Shown: positions 32,095-41,580 of the stretch, piece after piece
How the letters are laid out: each line of letters begins with the position of its first letter
How positions within the stretch are numbered: the first letter of the stretch is position 1
Assembly (NCBI GenBank): GCA_016716525.1
Contig: JADJWE010000010.1
Span: 248,001 to 312,000 of the forward strand
DNA: 64,000 nt
Direction: 5' to 3'
Source of the DNA: Candidatus Flexicrinis affinis
Lineage (GTDB): Bacteria > Chloroflexota > Anaerolineae > Aggregatilineales > Phototrophicaceae
Translations under genes and position numbers: made by a program
The notes under the pieces: model-generated
Seen by the model: only the letters and a program-made list of their open reading frames with translations
Told to the model about the DNA's origin: nothing
Databases searched by the model: none

Positions 32095-33525
32095 ATGCGC
32101 CGACTGATCGCCGTCCTCGTGTTGATGCTGTGCGCCTTCGCTCCGGTTCGGGCGCAGGACGTGCAGGCATTGACGTTCGGCCAATCGGTCGATGGGCGGC
32201 TGGACGGCGCGACGCCGACCGCGGCCTATTCGTTCGATGGTTTGCGCGGCGAGTACCTGCGGATATCGCTGCGCGTGACGCGCGGCGACCTCGACGCGAC
32301 GCTGGCGTTGTTTGCGCCGGACGGATCGCTGGTGCTGCAGCGCGACGACAGCCCCGACAGCGACACCCTGACGGTACAGTTCCGGCTGACGGCCAGCGGC
32401 GTGCATCGGCTGGTGGCGGCCCGCTTCGGGCACGGGCGCGGCACGACGGCGGGCGACTTCACGCTGTCGATCGACCGCGTAGGCGTGAGCGCGGAGAGCG
32501 GCTCGGCACTGCGCTTCGGCGATACGGTCGCCAACAGCATCACCGACGAACAGCACGAGGTGTACTACAGCCTGCGCGCGCGCCGCGGAGACTTGATCAC
32601 GCTGGCGATGCGGCTTGACAGCGGCAACCTCGACCCACTGCTGCAGATCGTGGACGCCAACCGGCGCATTCTGGTCGAGAACGACGATTTCGAAGGCAAC
32701 CCCGACGCGCGCATCGAACGCTGGCTGGTGCCGGAGGACGGGCAGTATCTGATCGTCGCAGGCCGATACGGCGGCGCGGCGGGCACGACGACCGGCACGT
32801 TCCTGCTGACGGTGGATCGCGTGCCGGAGTCGGCGTTGGGCAATACGCCGCAGGCGGCCGTGCGGCTGTTCCCCGGTCAGCCGGAAGAGCGCGACATCAC
32901 GGCCGACCGCTCCGCGATCTGGTACGTGTTCGAAGCCCGCGCCGACGATCTCATCACCCTGAGTTTGAACCGCGTGAACGGCACGCTCGATCCGTTCCTC
33001 GTCCTGCTCAATGCCGACTTGCAGGAACTGGCGACGCACGACGACATCGTGGACGGTCAACAGCGCGACAGCCTGATCTCCGGCTATCGCATCCCATCCG
33101 ACGGGTTGTATTACGTGCAGGCGACACGCTTCGAGCGCGCGGCGGGCACAACCATCGGCCGGTTCCGCCTCACGCTGACCATCCTCGGCAACGCGTTCGA
33201 CACGGTCGAGCCGGATGTCGAACGGATCGCCTACAACGCCTCGGCGGGTGGCGTGTTGAACGTCGCGCTCCCGCGCCGGCGCTACGCCTTCTACGGCAAC
33301 GGCGGCGACACGCTGACGATCGTCGTCAACCGCGTGGACGGCGACCTCGCGCCGACGGTCGTGCTGCTGGACGAAGGCGGCGCGACGATTGTCGAAGGCA
33401 ACGCCAGCGGCTCGAACGCGGTGATCCCGCGCATCACGCTGCCCCGGAGCGGACTGTATACGATCATCGTCAGCCGCTCGGATGGGGCCGGGGGATTCCT
33501 GCTGGCCGTCGCCCAGAGGCAGTAG
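32095..33525 (+). CDS. Secreted protein with four PPC-like domains
   Basis: A 476-residue exported protein with signal peptide RRLIAVLVLMLCAFAPVRAQ. Four similar beta-sandwich units follow, each with a pattern like EYLRISLRVTRGDLDATLALFAPDG (units near 40, 155, 270 and 390), matching bacterial pre-peptidase C-terminal (PPC) domains. There is no protease domain. Such arrays act as adhesion or spacer modules on the surface. No anchor sequence is visible, so it is probably released or held non-covalently. Confidence 0.83.
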   Translation: MRRLIAVLVLMLCAFAPVRAQDVQALTFGQSVDGRLDGATPTAAYSFDGLRGEYLRISLRVTRGDLDATLALFAPDGSLVLQRDDSPDSDTLTVQFRLTASGVHRLVAARFGHGRGTTAGDFTLSIDRVGVSAESGSALRFGDTVANSITDEQHEVYYSLRARRGDLITLAMRLDSGNLDPLLQIVDANRRILVENDDFEGNPDARIERWLVPEDGQYLIVAGRYGGAAGTTTGTFLLTVDRVPESALGNTPQAAVRLFPGQPEERDITADRSAIWYVFEARADDLITLSLNRVNGTLDPFLVLLNADLQELATHDDIVDGQQRDSLISGYRIPSDGLYYVQATRFERAAGTTIGRFRLTLTILGNAFDTVEPDVERIAYNASAGGVLNVALPRRRYAFYGNGGDTLTIVVNRVDGDLAPTVVLLDEGGATIVEGNASGSNAVIPRITLPRSGLYTIIVSRSDGAGGFLLAVAQRQ

Positions 33526-34160
33526 GCAGTTGTCAGAAGTCAGGTTTCAGTCGTCAGATGACAGGTCATGCTGGACGCTGGAGATTCCGTAGGGATACGC
33601 CCCCTCATCCCCCGGCCCCCTCTCCCACAAGGGGCTAGGGGAGGAACGCGGCGCTGAGTCTCGAGAGAACCGTACTGCCCGAACGTAAGGACACGGCAGT
33701 GCCGTGTCCGCCCGATGTTTGAACCACAGAGGCTGCGGGGGAGGGCCTCACAGGGACGCGATACACGCCCGGCGGGCAGACCGGGGCGCGAGCGGCGAGG
33801 AAAAGGAACCCCCCCCGGACGCCAAGTCTCGCGCCCGGCAACGCCTGTCGATGCGTTCCGGTCGAAGTTTCACGCCACTTCCAGATGGAGGTCGTCGACG
33901 AGCGTACGTATCCTGCTAACCGCAGGCGGTAATCACGAGATAGCAGGGCCGGGAGACCGGCCCTTCGCGTTGAGGATACGCCCCTCATCCCCCGGCCCCC
34001 TCTCCCACAAATAGGGGAGAGGTAGACGAACGGACGCCGACATGGCTGAGACTCTGACAGCCGGGCCCAGTACCGTCATCGGTAGGGACGCGATATATCG
34101 CGTCTGGTGATGCACTGATCTCTGACAACTGGCCCCTTATACCTGACTCCTTTCCCCAGA
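33526..34160. repeat. Mosaic repeat block before portal gene
   Basis: Starts GCAGTTGTCAGAAGTCAGG, then CCCTCATCCCCCGGCCCCCT, GGACACGGCAGTGCCGTGTCC (about 33691), a second CCCCTCATCCCCC (about 33981) and GACGCGATATATCGCGTC (about 34087), and ends TACCTGACTCC. No gene is seen. Confidence 0.8.
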
Positions 34161-34184
34161 AGTTATCGACATCGCTGCCGCATC

Positions 34185-34254
34185 TGCGATAAGCGGTTGC
34201 GATAACGCATCCCGATATATCCCAAACTTATCCCAAATATCGCAGATATCCCAA
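34185..34254. repeat. Direct-repeat cluster upstream of portal gene
   Basis: TGCGATAA occurs at 34185-34192 and 34198-34205, and TATCCCAA at 34218-34225, 34229-34236 and 34247-34254. The stretch is AT-rich compared with its surroundings and lies about 70 bases before the portal start. It could be an operator or a packaging-type site. Confidence 0.55.
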
Positions 34255-34321
34255 GTTCGTGCGCCGATTCGATTGCGAGTCCGGCGCGTTCGTGTTCGTC
34301 CACACTGTGTAGGAGGGTCCC

Positions 34322-35446
34322 GTGTTCAAGCTGTTGTCGAGTGTGTTTCCGTCGTTTCCGACCCATCGCGGGCTGCGGCCTGCGCTGCCGATCACGGCGG
34401 CTCCCCCGCTGCCCGCACCGCCGGCGGCCCCGCGCGATCTGGACGCGTATGCCGGATCGCCGTGGGTGTACGTCGCCGTCAGCCGCATCGCCGAGGCCGG
34501 CGCGCTGGTCCCGCTGCACGTTTACCGGCGTGAAGGCGAGCGCAAGGTCGCGGTCGAGAATCATCCGCTCGAGCTGCTGCTCGAACGCCCCAACCCGTTC
34601 CTCAGCCGGTTCGAGCTGTTCGAGCAGACGTTGGGCTTTCTAGAACTGACCGGCAGCGCGTACTGGTACCTGTCAGGCAGCGGCGGCGCGCCGCAGGAAA
34701 TCTGGCCGCTGCGACCGGATCGCATCAGCGTGGTGCCGCACCCGGAACGGCACGTCGCCGGCTATGTGTATGAGGTCGGGTCGATGCGCGTGCCGCTGGC
34801 GGCGGAGGAGGTCGTGCACTTCCGGCGCTGGCACCCGACCAACGACTACCTCGGCTTGTCGCCGGTGCAGGCGGCGCGCACGAGCATCGACGGCGACCGC
34901 GCAATGGCGCAGTGGAACCGGTCGGCGTTCAGCGAGGATCGCGGCATCCCCGCCGGAATCGTCACGATCAACGACCCGATCACCGACGCCGACTTCGAGC
35001 GCATCAAGCGCGAGTGGCGGGTCAACTACGGCGGCGGTCAGCGGCGGACGGCGTTCCTGCGCGGCGGGTCGGTGCAGTGGCAGGCGATCGGGTTGAGCCA
35101 CACCGACCTCGACTTCCTGAACGGGCGGCGCGCCCACCGCGACGAAATTCTGAGCATCTTCGGCGTACCGGTCGGGCTGATCGACGCGAACGCCACCGAG
35201 GCCAACGCGACCGTCGCCGAGCGGCAGTTCGTCGAGCGAACGCTGTGGCCCAAGCTCGTGCGCGTGGCGCAGAAGATCACGTCAGATGTGCTGCCGTTCT
35301 GGGGCGCGGGCTATCTGGCCGAGTTCGCCGACATCCGCCCGACCGATCACGCGGCGCGTCTGGCGGAGATCGAGGCGGCGCGCGGCGTGCTGACGACTGA
35401 CGAACTGCGTGCACGGTTTTTCCAGCTCGGGCCGGCAGACGGCTGA
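34322..35446 (+). CDS. HK97-family phage portal protein
   Basis: A 374-residue portal subunit. Family landmarks are AYAGSPWVYVAVSRIAEAGA, the LLERPNPFLSRFELFEQTLGFLELTGSAYWYL stretch, PQEIWPLRPDRISVVP, VHFRRWHPTNDYLGLSPVQAAR and, near the end, RDEILSIFGVPVGLIDANATEANATVAERQFVERTLWP. The portal ring is the DNA entry point of the phage head. The GTG start has GGAGG 6 bases upstream. There is no adjacent protease or terminase; those lie 10 kb left and 10 kb right on the same strand. Confidence 0.93.
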   Translation: MFKLLSSVFPSFPTHRGLRPALPITAAPPLPAPPAAPRDLDAYAGSPWVYVAVSRIAEAGALVPLHVYRREGERKVAVENHPLELLLERPNPFLSRFELFEQTLGFLELTGSAYWYLSGSGGAPQEIWPLRPDRISVVPHPERHVAGYVYEVGSMRVPLAAEEVVHFRRWHPTNDYLGLSPVQAARTSIDGDRAMAQWNRSAFSEDRGIPAGIVTINDPITDADFERIKREWRVNYGGGQRRTAFLRGGSVQWQAIGLSHTDLDFLNGRRAHRDEILSIFGVPVGLIDANATEANATVAERQFVERTLWPKLVRVAQKITSDVLPFWGAGYLAEFADIRPTDHAARLAEIEAARGVLTTDELRARFFQLGPADG

Positions 35447-35529
35447 GCCTTACGTGCGCCGTAGAGACGGGCGTGCTGCGTGCGGTACAATGGCGCCGTT
35501 TCGCCGTCTTGTCAGGCCAATACGCCTCG

Positions 35530-37164
35530 ATGCTCGACTTTGCTCTGCTGCTCATCCTGCTCGTCTGGTTCATCGCGACGGTGATTCGCGTTTATCGCCT
35601 CGCGCGGTTCTATCAGATCGACGAGTACAAGTCGAACCGGTTTGCGCGCTGGTGGTTCGGCAAGCTTGACCGCGTGCTGCCGAACCGCTCGCCAGTGATC
35701 GCAGGCGTGGCGGCGGCGTTCGGCGTGTTGTTCGGCGAGGGCGGCCCGCTGCTCCCGTTGGCGATCTGGCTGGTCGCGGCGGCGTGGATCGGGTGGCCGC
35801 GGCCCGAACGCGAGGTAAAGAAGCGCTTTGTGGCGACGGCGCGGGCCAAGCGTATCCTCGGCGCGGCGTTCGTCATCGCGGCCCTCGGCAGCGTCGCCTC
35901 CGGCTTGTTGATCGGCGGAGCGGTCGACTCCGACCGGCTGACGATTGTGATGGCCGGCTTGTCAGGCTACCTGACGTGGCTGCTGGCCCCGCTGTGGCTG
36001 ATGCTCGGCAACATCGTGATGACGCCGGTCGAATCGCTTTACCGGCGCGCCTACATTCGGCAGGCCCGCGCGATCATCCAGCGCATTAACCCGACCGTGA
36101 TCGGGATCACCGGCAGCTACGGCAAGACGACGACCAAGAACTTCATCGCCGACCTGCTCAACGGCCGTTACCGCGCCTACGCCACGCCCAAGAGCTTCAA
36201 CACGATGATGGGCATTTGCCGGGCGATCAACACCGATCTGGCCGACAACTACGCCATCGACTACTTCATCGTCGAGATGGGCGCGTACTTCCCGGGCGAG
36301 ATCAAACGCATCGCCGACCTCACGCCGCCGCATATCGGCATCGAGGTCGAGGTCGGCCCGCAGCATCTGGAGCGCTTCAAGACATTGGAGCGCACCGCCG
36401 AATCGAAATACGAGGTGATCGCCTCGCTGCCGCCGGACGGCGTGGGCGTGTTCAACTGGGACAACCCGTACATCCGCGCCATGCAGGAAAAGGGCTATCC
36501 GGCGACGCGCATCGGCGTCAGCCGGCAGATCGACCCGGCGACGGCCCCGCGCGACGTGCGCTTCGTGGCGGCGGACGCGCGCGAGTCGCTCGATGGGCTG
36601 ACGTTCACCGTGCATGACACGCACACCGGCGACGTGCAGGCGTTCGAGGTGCCGGTGCTGGGCATCCACAACGTGACCAATCTGCTGATCGCGATCGCCG
36701 TGTGCGTCAACGAGCGCATGTCGCTCAAGGAAATTGCCCAGCGCGCGCGGACGCTCAAGCCGGCCGAAAGCCGCCTCGTGCGGCAGTCCACCGCGCAGGG
36801 CATCACGATCCTCAACGACGCGTACTCGGCCAACCCGGTCGGGTCGCGGAGCGCGCTGGCGGCGCTGGCCCTGCACACCACCGGGCGGCGCGTGTTGATC
36901 ACGCCGGGGATGATCGAGCTTGGCCCGCTGCACGCGCAGGAGAACAAGGCGCTCGGCGAGGCGGCAGCGGGCGTCGCAACCGACATTCTGCTGGTCGGGC
37001 CGGAGCTGACCGCACCGATCAAGGCCGGGGCGCTGGAGGCGGGATTCTCCGAGGCGAATCTGCACACCGTTGACGTGCTGAGCGAGGCGGTCGCGTGGAC
37101 TCAGCGCGAGCTCAAGCCGGGCGACGCGGTGCTGTACCTGAACGATCTGCCCGATACGTACTAG
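35530..37164 (+). CDS. murF: MurF-like ligase with N-terminal membrane domain
   Basis: A 544-residue protein. Roughly residues 1-165 contain hydrophobic helices (FALLLILLVWFIATVI, ILGAAFVIAALGSVASGLLIGG), not present in typical cytosolic MurF. The ligase part begins at about 185 with P-loop VIGITGSYGKTTTKNF, then FNTMMGICRAIN, DYFIVEMGAYFPGEIK and the C-terminal ILNDAYSANPVGSRSALAAL. MurF adds D-Ala-D-Ala to UDP-MurNAc-tripeptide. The membrane part is shared with MurF-like proteins that may act at the membrane. It follows the portal gene by 83 bases; another start at 35473 is possible. Confidence 0.87.
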   Translation: MLDFALLLILLVWFIATVIRVYRLARFYQIDEYKSNRFARWWFGKLDRVLPNRSPVIAGVAAAFGVLFGEGGPLLPLAIWLVAAAWIGWPRPEREVKKRFVATARAKRILGAAFVIAALGSVASGLLIGGAVDSDRLTIVMAGLSGYLTWLLAPLWLMLGNIVMTPVESLYRRAYIRQARAIIQRINPTVIGITGSYGKTTTKNFIADLLNGRYRAYATPKSFNTMMGICRAINTDLADNYAIDYFIVEMGAYFPGEIKRIADLTPPHIGIEVEVGPQHLERFKTLERTAESKYEVIASLPPDGVGVFNWDNPYIRAMQEKGYPATRIGVSRQIDPATAPRDVRFVAADARESLDGLTFTVHDTHTGDVQAFEVPVLGIHNVTNLLIAIAVCVNERMSLKEIAQRARTLKPAESRLVRQSTAQGITILNDAYSANPVGSRSALAALALHTTGRRVLITPGMIELGPLHAQENKALGEAAAGVATDILLVGPELTAPIKAGALEAGFSEANLHTVDVLSEAVAWTQRELKPGDAVLYLNDLPDTY

Positions 37165-37258
37165 AGTCGGCAGGAGTCAGAAGTCAGTTGTCAGAGGATG
37201 CGTGGCGGGGCACGGTCCGGTAGAGGCGACCGGTCGGTCGCCCTGCTGTTACGGGATG

Positions 37259-37800
37259 TGCGGATGTAGGTGGCGGGCGACCCGCCGGGTCGCCCCTACA
37301 CCGTTCTCTGGGGTTCAATCAGCCCGGCGGACACGGCACTGCCGTGTCCCTACGTCAGGGCGGTAGGGTTCTCTCGTGACAGGGCGAGGGGGCGGCACGA
37401 ATCACGAGGGGCGACCAATTGGTCGCCCCTACGGCGGGATGTGCGGATGTAGGTGACGGGCGACCCGCCGGGTCGTCCCTACACCGTTCTCTGGGGTTCA
37501 ATCAGCCCGGCGGACACGGCGGTGCCGTGTCCCTACGTCAGGGCGGTAGGGTTCTATTGTGACAGGGCGAGGGGGGTACGAGTCAAGACGGGCGACCGAT
37601 CGGTCGCCCCTACGGGTGCGGTGCGTGCGGATGTAGGTGTCGGGCGACCCGCCGGGTCTCCCCTGCACCGTTCTCTGGGGTTCAATCAGCCCGGCGGACA
37701 CGGCGGTGCCGTGTCCCTACGCACGGGCGGTAGGGTTCTCTCGTGACAGGGCGAGGGGGCGGCACGAATCACGAGGGGCGACCAATTGGTGGCCCCTCCG
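37259..37800. repeat. Three tandem ~183-bp mosaic repeats
   Basis: Units start near 37259, 37441 and 37625. Each contains GGGCGACCCGCCGGG, a shared TTCTCTGGGGTTCAATCAGC, a GGACACGGC/GCCGTGTCC palindrome, TAGGGTTCT and GGGGCGACCAATTGGTC or its GGGCGACCGATCGGTCGCCC variant. Related units occur at 40900-41480. No gene is seen from 37165 to 37852. Confidence 0.87.
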
Positions 37801-37852
37801 ATTGGATGGGAGTTGTGGGTTTCCTTTCCCCTCAACCCTTTCCCCGTTGCCC

Positions 37853-39403
37853 TTAGTTTTGGCCGCGGAAGGTCGCGGCGTCGCCGGAGCGCCACGCCGG
37901 CGCCGGCAGCGGCAGCAGGCCGTCGCCCTTGCGCTCGCGGGCCGGGTTGCCGGCGTAGTCGAGCGATATGTCGTCCACGCGAATCTGGCCGCTGGTGCTG
38001 CTGTTCTTGAACATCATGGAGACCTTGTTGACGTTCTTGCTGGCGATCGGCGCCACCAGATTGATGGTCTGGTAGCCCGCCGTGATGCGCAGCGTGTTGT
38101 ACGTCAACTTGGTGGTCGGCGTGCCGTCGGTGTAGGTCACCTTGAGGATGAACTTGGCGTTGTTCGACAGCGAAACGGCGTTGTAGTTGGCGAACATGCG
38201 GAACGCGCCGCCCTCTTCCGCCTTGTCCAGCAGCACCGTCGACGGTGTAACGCTCTGCTTGATCTTGGCGTTCTTGTTCAGCGCGCCGAAGAACCGGAAG
38301 ACGTTGTCCCCACCGTCATTGAAAACGCCGTCCGACCCGGACGTGTTCTTGAGTGTCCAGCCACTCGTGCCGGAGTCAAAGGCGGGGTTCGTGCCGAGGC
38401 CGCTCATGTACTCCGGCGAGATCATGATGCGGTACTGCGACCCGGCCAGCAGGTTCGCACTGCTGAACGTGCCAACACGCACATACACCTCGGTGCCTTG
38501 GCTGATGAATACGCCGTTCACCACGCTGTACAGCGTGCCGTAGCTGTCGTCGCTGCAGCCTAACTGCGTGAGGTTGGCGAAGACCGGCCCGCCGCTCGAG
38601 CTGTAAACCGCGAGCTTCGTGTCCTGCGACTCGAATGCCCGCACTAACCGCGAGCCGTAGGTCGAGAAGGTGAAGTACCCCGAACGCGGCGCGACGAAGC
38701 GGTGCCAGACCGAGTGGTACATGTTGCAGGTTGTAAGGTCAGGGTCTGTAGTTTCGAGCGTCTCGCGCGATGCAAAACCGATGTTATCCACCTTGACGGC
38801 CTTGTTGAACGTGATCGGCTGATTGCCTGCGAGATTGTTGCTGTTAGGTGTGGCTCCGATAGGCGGGATGAACGAGATCGACAGCGCGAGGTCGATTACT
38901 CCGCCGCAAAGATCCTTGCAGGAGATACGGACTAGGTATGGCGCGCTGCCAAGGATAGTGTTTACACGGGCGTCGTTGCCAGCCGAGCCGCCACCGCTGT
39001 CGTCGTCACACCGGACCTCCAGAAGATCCGTAATTGACTGCGTATCGTAGGCGAAGACTTGGATGACTGTGTCGTAGGCACTACCAGTAGCATACGCCGT
39101 ATTGATATCCAGTGTTCCGCCGGGGTGATTGAGGGCAAACCAGACGCTGTATGTCCCCAATACACCGCCGCTGCAAGATGGGGTTGGCTCACTTGCCTCG
39201 GTCGGGGTGCCCGCAGAGATGTCGATGGCATCGCCGGTGTCTGGCATGGCGTAGAAGGCTGAGACGCCGCTGGCAAATGTCGTCGGCAGGCTCACGATGG
39301 TACGCGGGGTTTCCGCGCGCTCTTCTTGCGCTGTCGAGACGAAGGCGCTCCCCAGCAGCAAGGCACAGATGAACAGGATGAGTATGGAATGATGTTTGCG
39401 CAT
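37853..39403 (-). CDS. Secreted beta-rich protein, paralogue 1
   Basis: A 516-residue exported protein with signal peptide ILILFICALLLGSAFVSTAQ. The first half has PPC-like units (LGTYSVWFALNHPGGTLDINT, with VRCDDDSGGG). The middle shares DNIGFASRETLETTDPDLTTC and YHSVWHRFVAPRSGYFTFST with the next gene. The C-terminal part (NPAFDSGTSGWTLKN, then KVTYTDGTPTTK) resembles carbohydrate-binding-type beta-sandwiches. There is no enzyme motif. Probably surface or extracellular; the ligand is unknown. Confidence 0.78.
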   Translation of the reverse strand: MRKHHSILILFICALLLGSAFVSTAQEERAETPRTIVSLPTTFASGVSAFYAMPDTGDAIDISAGTPTEASEPTPSCSGGVLGTYSVWFALNHPGGTLDINTAYATGSAYDTVIQVFAYDTQSITDLLEVRCDDDSGGGSAGNDARVNTILGSAPYLVRISCKDLCGGVIDLALSISFIPPIGATPNSNNLAGNQPITFNKAVKVDNIGFASRETLETTDPDLTTCNMYHSVWHRFVAPRSGYFTFSTYGSRLVRAFESQDTKLAVYSSSGGPVFANLTQLGCSDDSYGTLYSVVNGVFISQGTEVYVRVGTFSSANLLAGSQYRIMISPEYMSGLGTNPAFDSGTSGWTLKNTSGSDGVFNDGGDNVFRFFGALNKNAKIKQSVTPSTVLLDKAEEGGAFRMFANYNAVSLSNNAKFILKVTYTDGTPTTKLTYNTLRITAGYQTINLVAPIASKNVNKVSMMFKNSSTSGQIRVDDISLDYAGNPARERKGDGLLPLPAPAWRSGDAATFRGQN

Positions 39404-39608
39404 GTTTCCCCCAAATCAGTGGTGCAATGGTCAGGATTGACCAGCCTATGCTCACATTATATGCGTGTTTTTAATCGCGTGCTCATTTTAGCCGGGTTTG
39501 AATCAGGTGGCGTTTCGGTATGTACGGTGGGCGCCCGGTGCAGCATGGTGGGCCATGCGCTGGCCGGGCGCCCTATGGCGTTGTTGTCAGCCTCCAACAG
39601 CACCTCCT

Positions 39609-40698
39609 TTAACGGGCCGCGGGCGGGACTGGCAGCACGCCGTCCGGCACGCTCCGCAGCAGGCCACCGTCGTAATCGAGCATGACGTAGTCCAAGTAGG
39701 TCGAGCCGCTGGTTGCCTTGTTCTTGAACATGACCTTGATCGCGGCGACATTCGGGCTGTCGAAGGTTGCGCCGACTTTGCCCCACACGATAGTTGGCTT
39801 GGACGGTGCTGTAGACCACGCTCGCTTTAGTGGTGGGCGTGCCGTCCGAGTAGCTGATGCACAACTGCATTTTCAGGTTCGGGGCTGTCGACGCTTTGTA
39901 GTAGCTGTAGACCTCGAGGCGGTGCGCCTCGTGCCCGACGACGATCCAGATCGACCACGTCCGCGACTGTTGAATCTTGGTCGCTTCGTCAACCCCGCCG
40001 ACGAACTTGAACGAACAGGTACCCACGGCAGCGGTCGTGCAGTCGCGCCCATCGCCGTTGTAGGCCTTCTTGACGGTCCAGTCCGCGGGCGAAATGGCGC
40101 TCTCAAAACTCTCGTTGACCAAGCCTACCGGATCCCAGTCGCGGGCGTCGAGGATAACCGCGCGCACCTTGAGCGTGCCGTTGAAGACGTCGTTGTATCC
40201 GGTGCCAACCCGAACGTAGTACTTGTTGCCGCCGACGATCCCGACAGACCCGATGTTGGCGATTCCGCTGGCATCTTCCAGCGCACATGCTTGCTGAGTG
40301 AGGTTCGCGAGAGTCGTTCCCGTGTAGATCGCCATTCGGGTCGACACGTCAAGCCTATCGGGTAGGCTGTACACCGTGCTGCCGGCGGTCGAGAGCGCGA
40401 GATACCCGCTGAACGGCGCCATGAAGGTGTACCACACGGTGTGATACATCGGGCATGACGTCAGGTCGGGGTCGGAGGTCTCGAGCGACTCGAGCCCCGC
40501 GAACCCGAGCAGGCCGATAGTCTTGGCGCGCTGGTTCAGGACGAGATCGGCCGCGTTGACGAAGGTGTCATTGGGCGGGTTGAGCGGCGGGATGAAGCTC
40601 GGTTCCTCAGCGGCGGTCACCGGCGACACCACAAGCAGCACAAGAATCAGGACTGCGCTTCCCAAACTGAGCAGGTGAATCAAACGTGACATACGCAT
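39609..40698 (-). pseudogene. Secreted beta-rich protein, paralogue 2 (frameshifted)
   Basis: It opens with signal peptide SLGSAVLILVLLVVSPVTAAE and contains GLLGFAGLESLETSDPDLTSC and MYHTVWYTFMAPFSGYLALST, parallel to its neighbour. Near 39778-39800 the frame shifts by one base. The uninterrupted frame then runs on to 39457 as arginine-rich nonsense, while the alternate frame continues WGKVGATFDSPNVAAIKVMF, YLDYVMLDYDGGLLRSVPDG and stops at 39609-39611, matching the paralogue's C-terminus. So the intended gene ends at 39609. An indel in a CCCC run, real or an error, explains it. Confidence 0.72.
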
Positions 40699-40774
40699 GA
40701 TCGGAACCTCCTTCCGGCAGGCCCCGGCGTTCTGCCCTTAACCCTATGATACGCCCGTAATGTGTTTCGTAATG

Positions 40775-41580
40775 CGGTCCCGCCTCAGACCCCCAATTTG
40801 TGGGGGTGGGACTGAGGGGAAAGGGAAACGGGCAAAGGGGAAAGGTTACAGGGTGTGCAGCTTGCGGACGCGATTTATCGCGGTTCTACCACGCCGCGAC
40901 GACGTGCGAGTGGCGGGCGATCCGGCGACCCCTGTTACATGTCTCTCTGTGGATCAATCAACCAAGCGGACACGGCGGTGCCGTGTCCCTACGGACGGGC
41001 GGTAGGGTTCTGCCCCTCGATCGTTGACGACCAACGGGAGCACCGAAGGTCGGGAGAGAGGTGAGGGGGCGTGCGGCACAGCTTGCGGACGCGATGTATC
41101 GCGTCCCTACCACGCCGCGACGACGTGCGAATTGGCGGGCGACCCAGCGGGTCGCCCCTGCGTCTCTCTGTGTGGTTCAATCAGCCCGGCGGACACGGCG
41201 GTGCCGTGTCCCTACGGACGGGCGGTAGGGTTCTATCGTGACACGGAGCCCGAGTCTCTCCCCCCGCGCCCTTTGTGGGAGAGGGCGGCACGAATCACGA
41301 GGGGCGACCGATCGGTCGCCCCTGCTGTTACGGGATGTGTGGATGTAGGTGGCGGGCGACCCAGCGGGTCGCCCTTAGGGGGGGGGGCGGGGGGGGGGGG
41401 GGCTTTAAAGTCTACGTCTCTCTGTGTGGTTCAATCAGCCCGGCGGACACGGCGGTGCCGTGTCCCTACGGACGGGCGGTAGGGTTCTGCCCCTCTCCCT
41501 GACGACCAACGGGAGCACCGAAGTTCGGGAGAGAGGTGAGGGGGCGTGTTCCTTTCCCCTTACCCCCCGGCCCTTTTCCC
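40775..41580. repeat. Large mosaic repeat block with poly-G tract
   Basis: Contains units related to those at 37259-37800 (GGACACGGC/GCCGTGTCC at about 40969, 41191 and 41444), GGACGCGATGTATCGCGTCC (about 41085), and repeated GACCAACGGGAGCACCGAAG segments (about 41028, 41503). Bases 41378-41402 are almost pure G and interrupt a repeat unit, probably a read artefact. The left end has a CCTCAGACCCCCA hairpin (40783-40817). No gene is seen. Confidence 0.82.

Noticed and set aside
37259..37800. Possible CRISPR array
   Set aside because: Units are ~183 bases with internal palindromes and no short repeat/unique spacer alternation; no cas genes.
39457..39608. C-terminal extension of secreted paralogue 2 to base 39457
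   Set aside because: Arg/Pro-rich out-of-frame tail; the real C-terminus is in the neighbouring frame ending at 39609.
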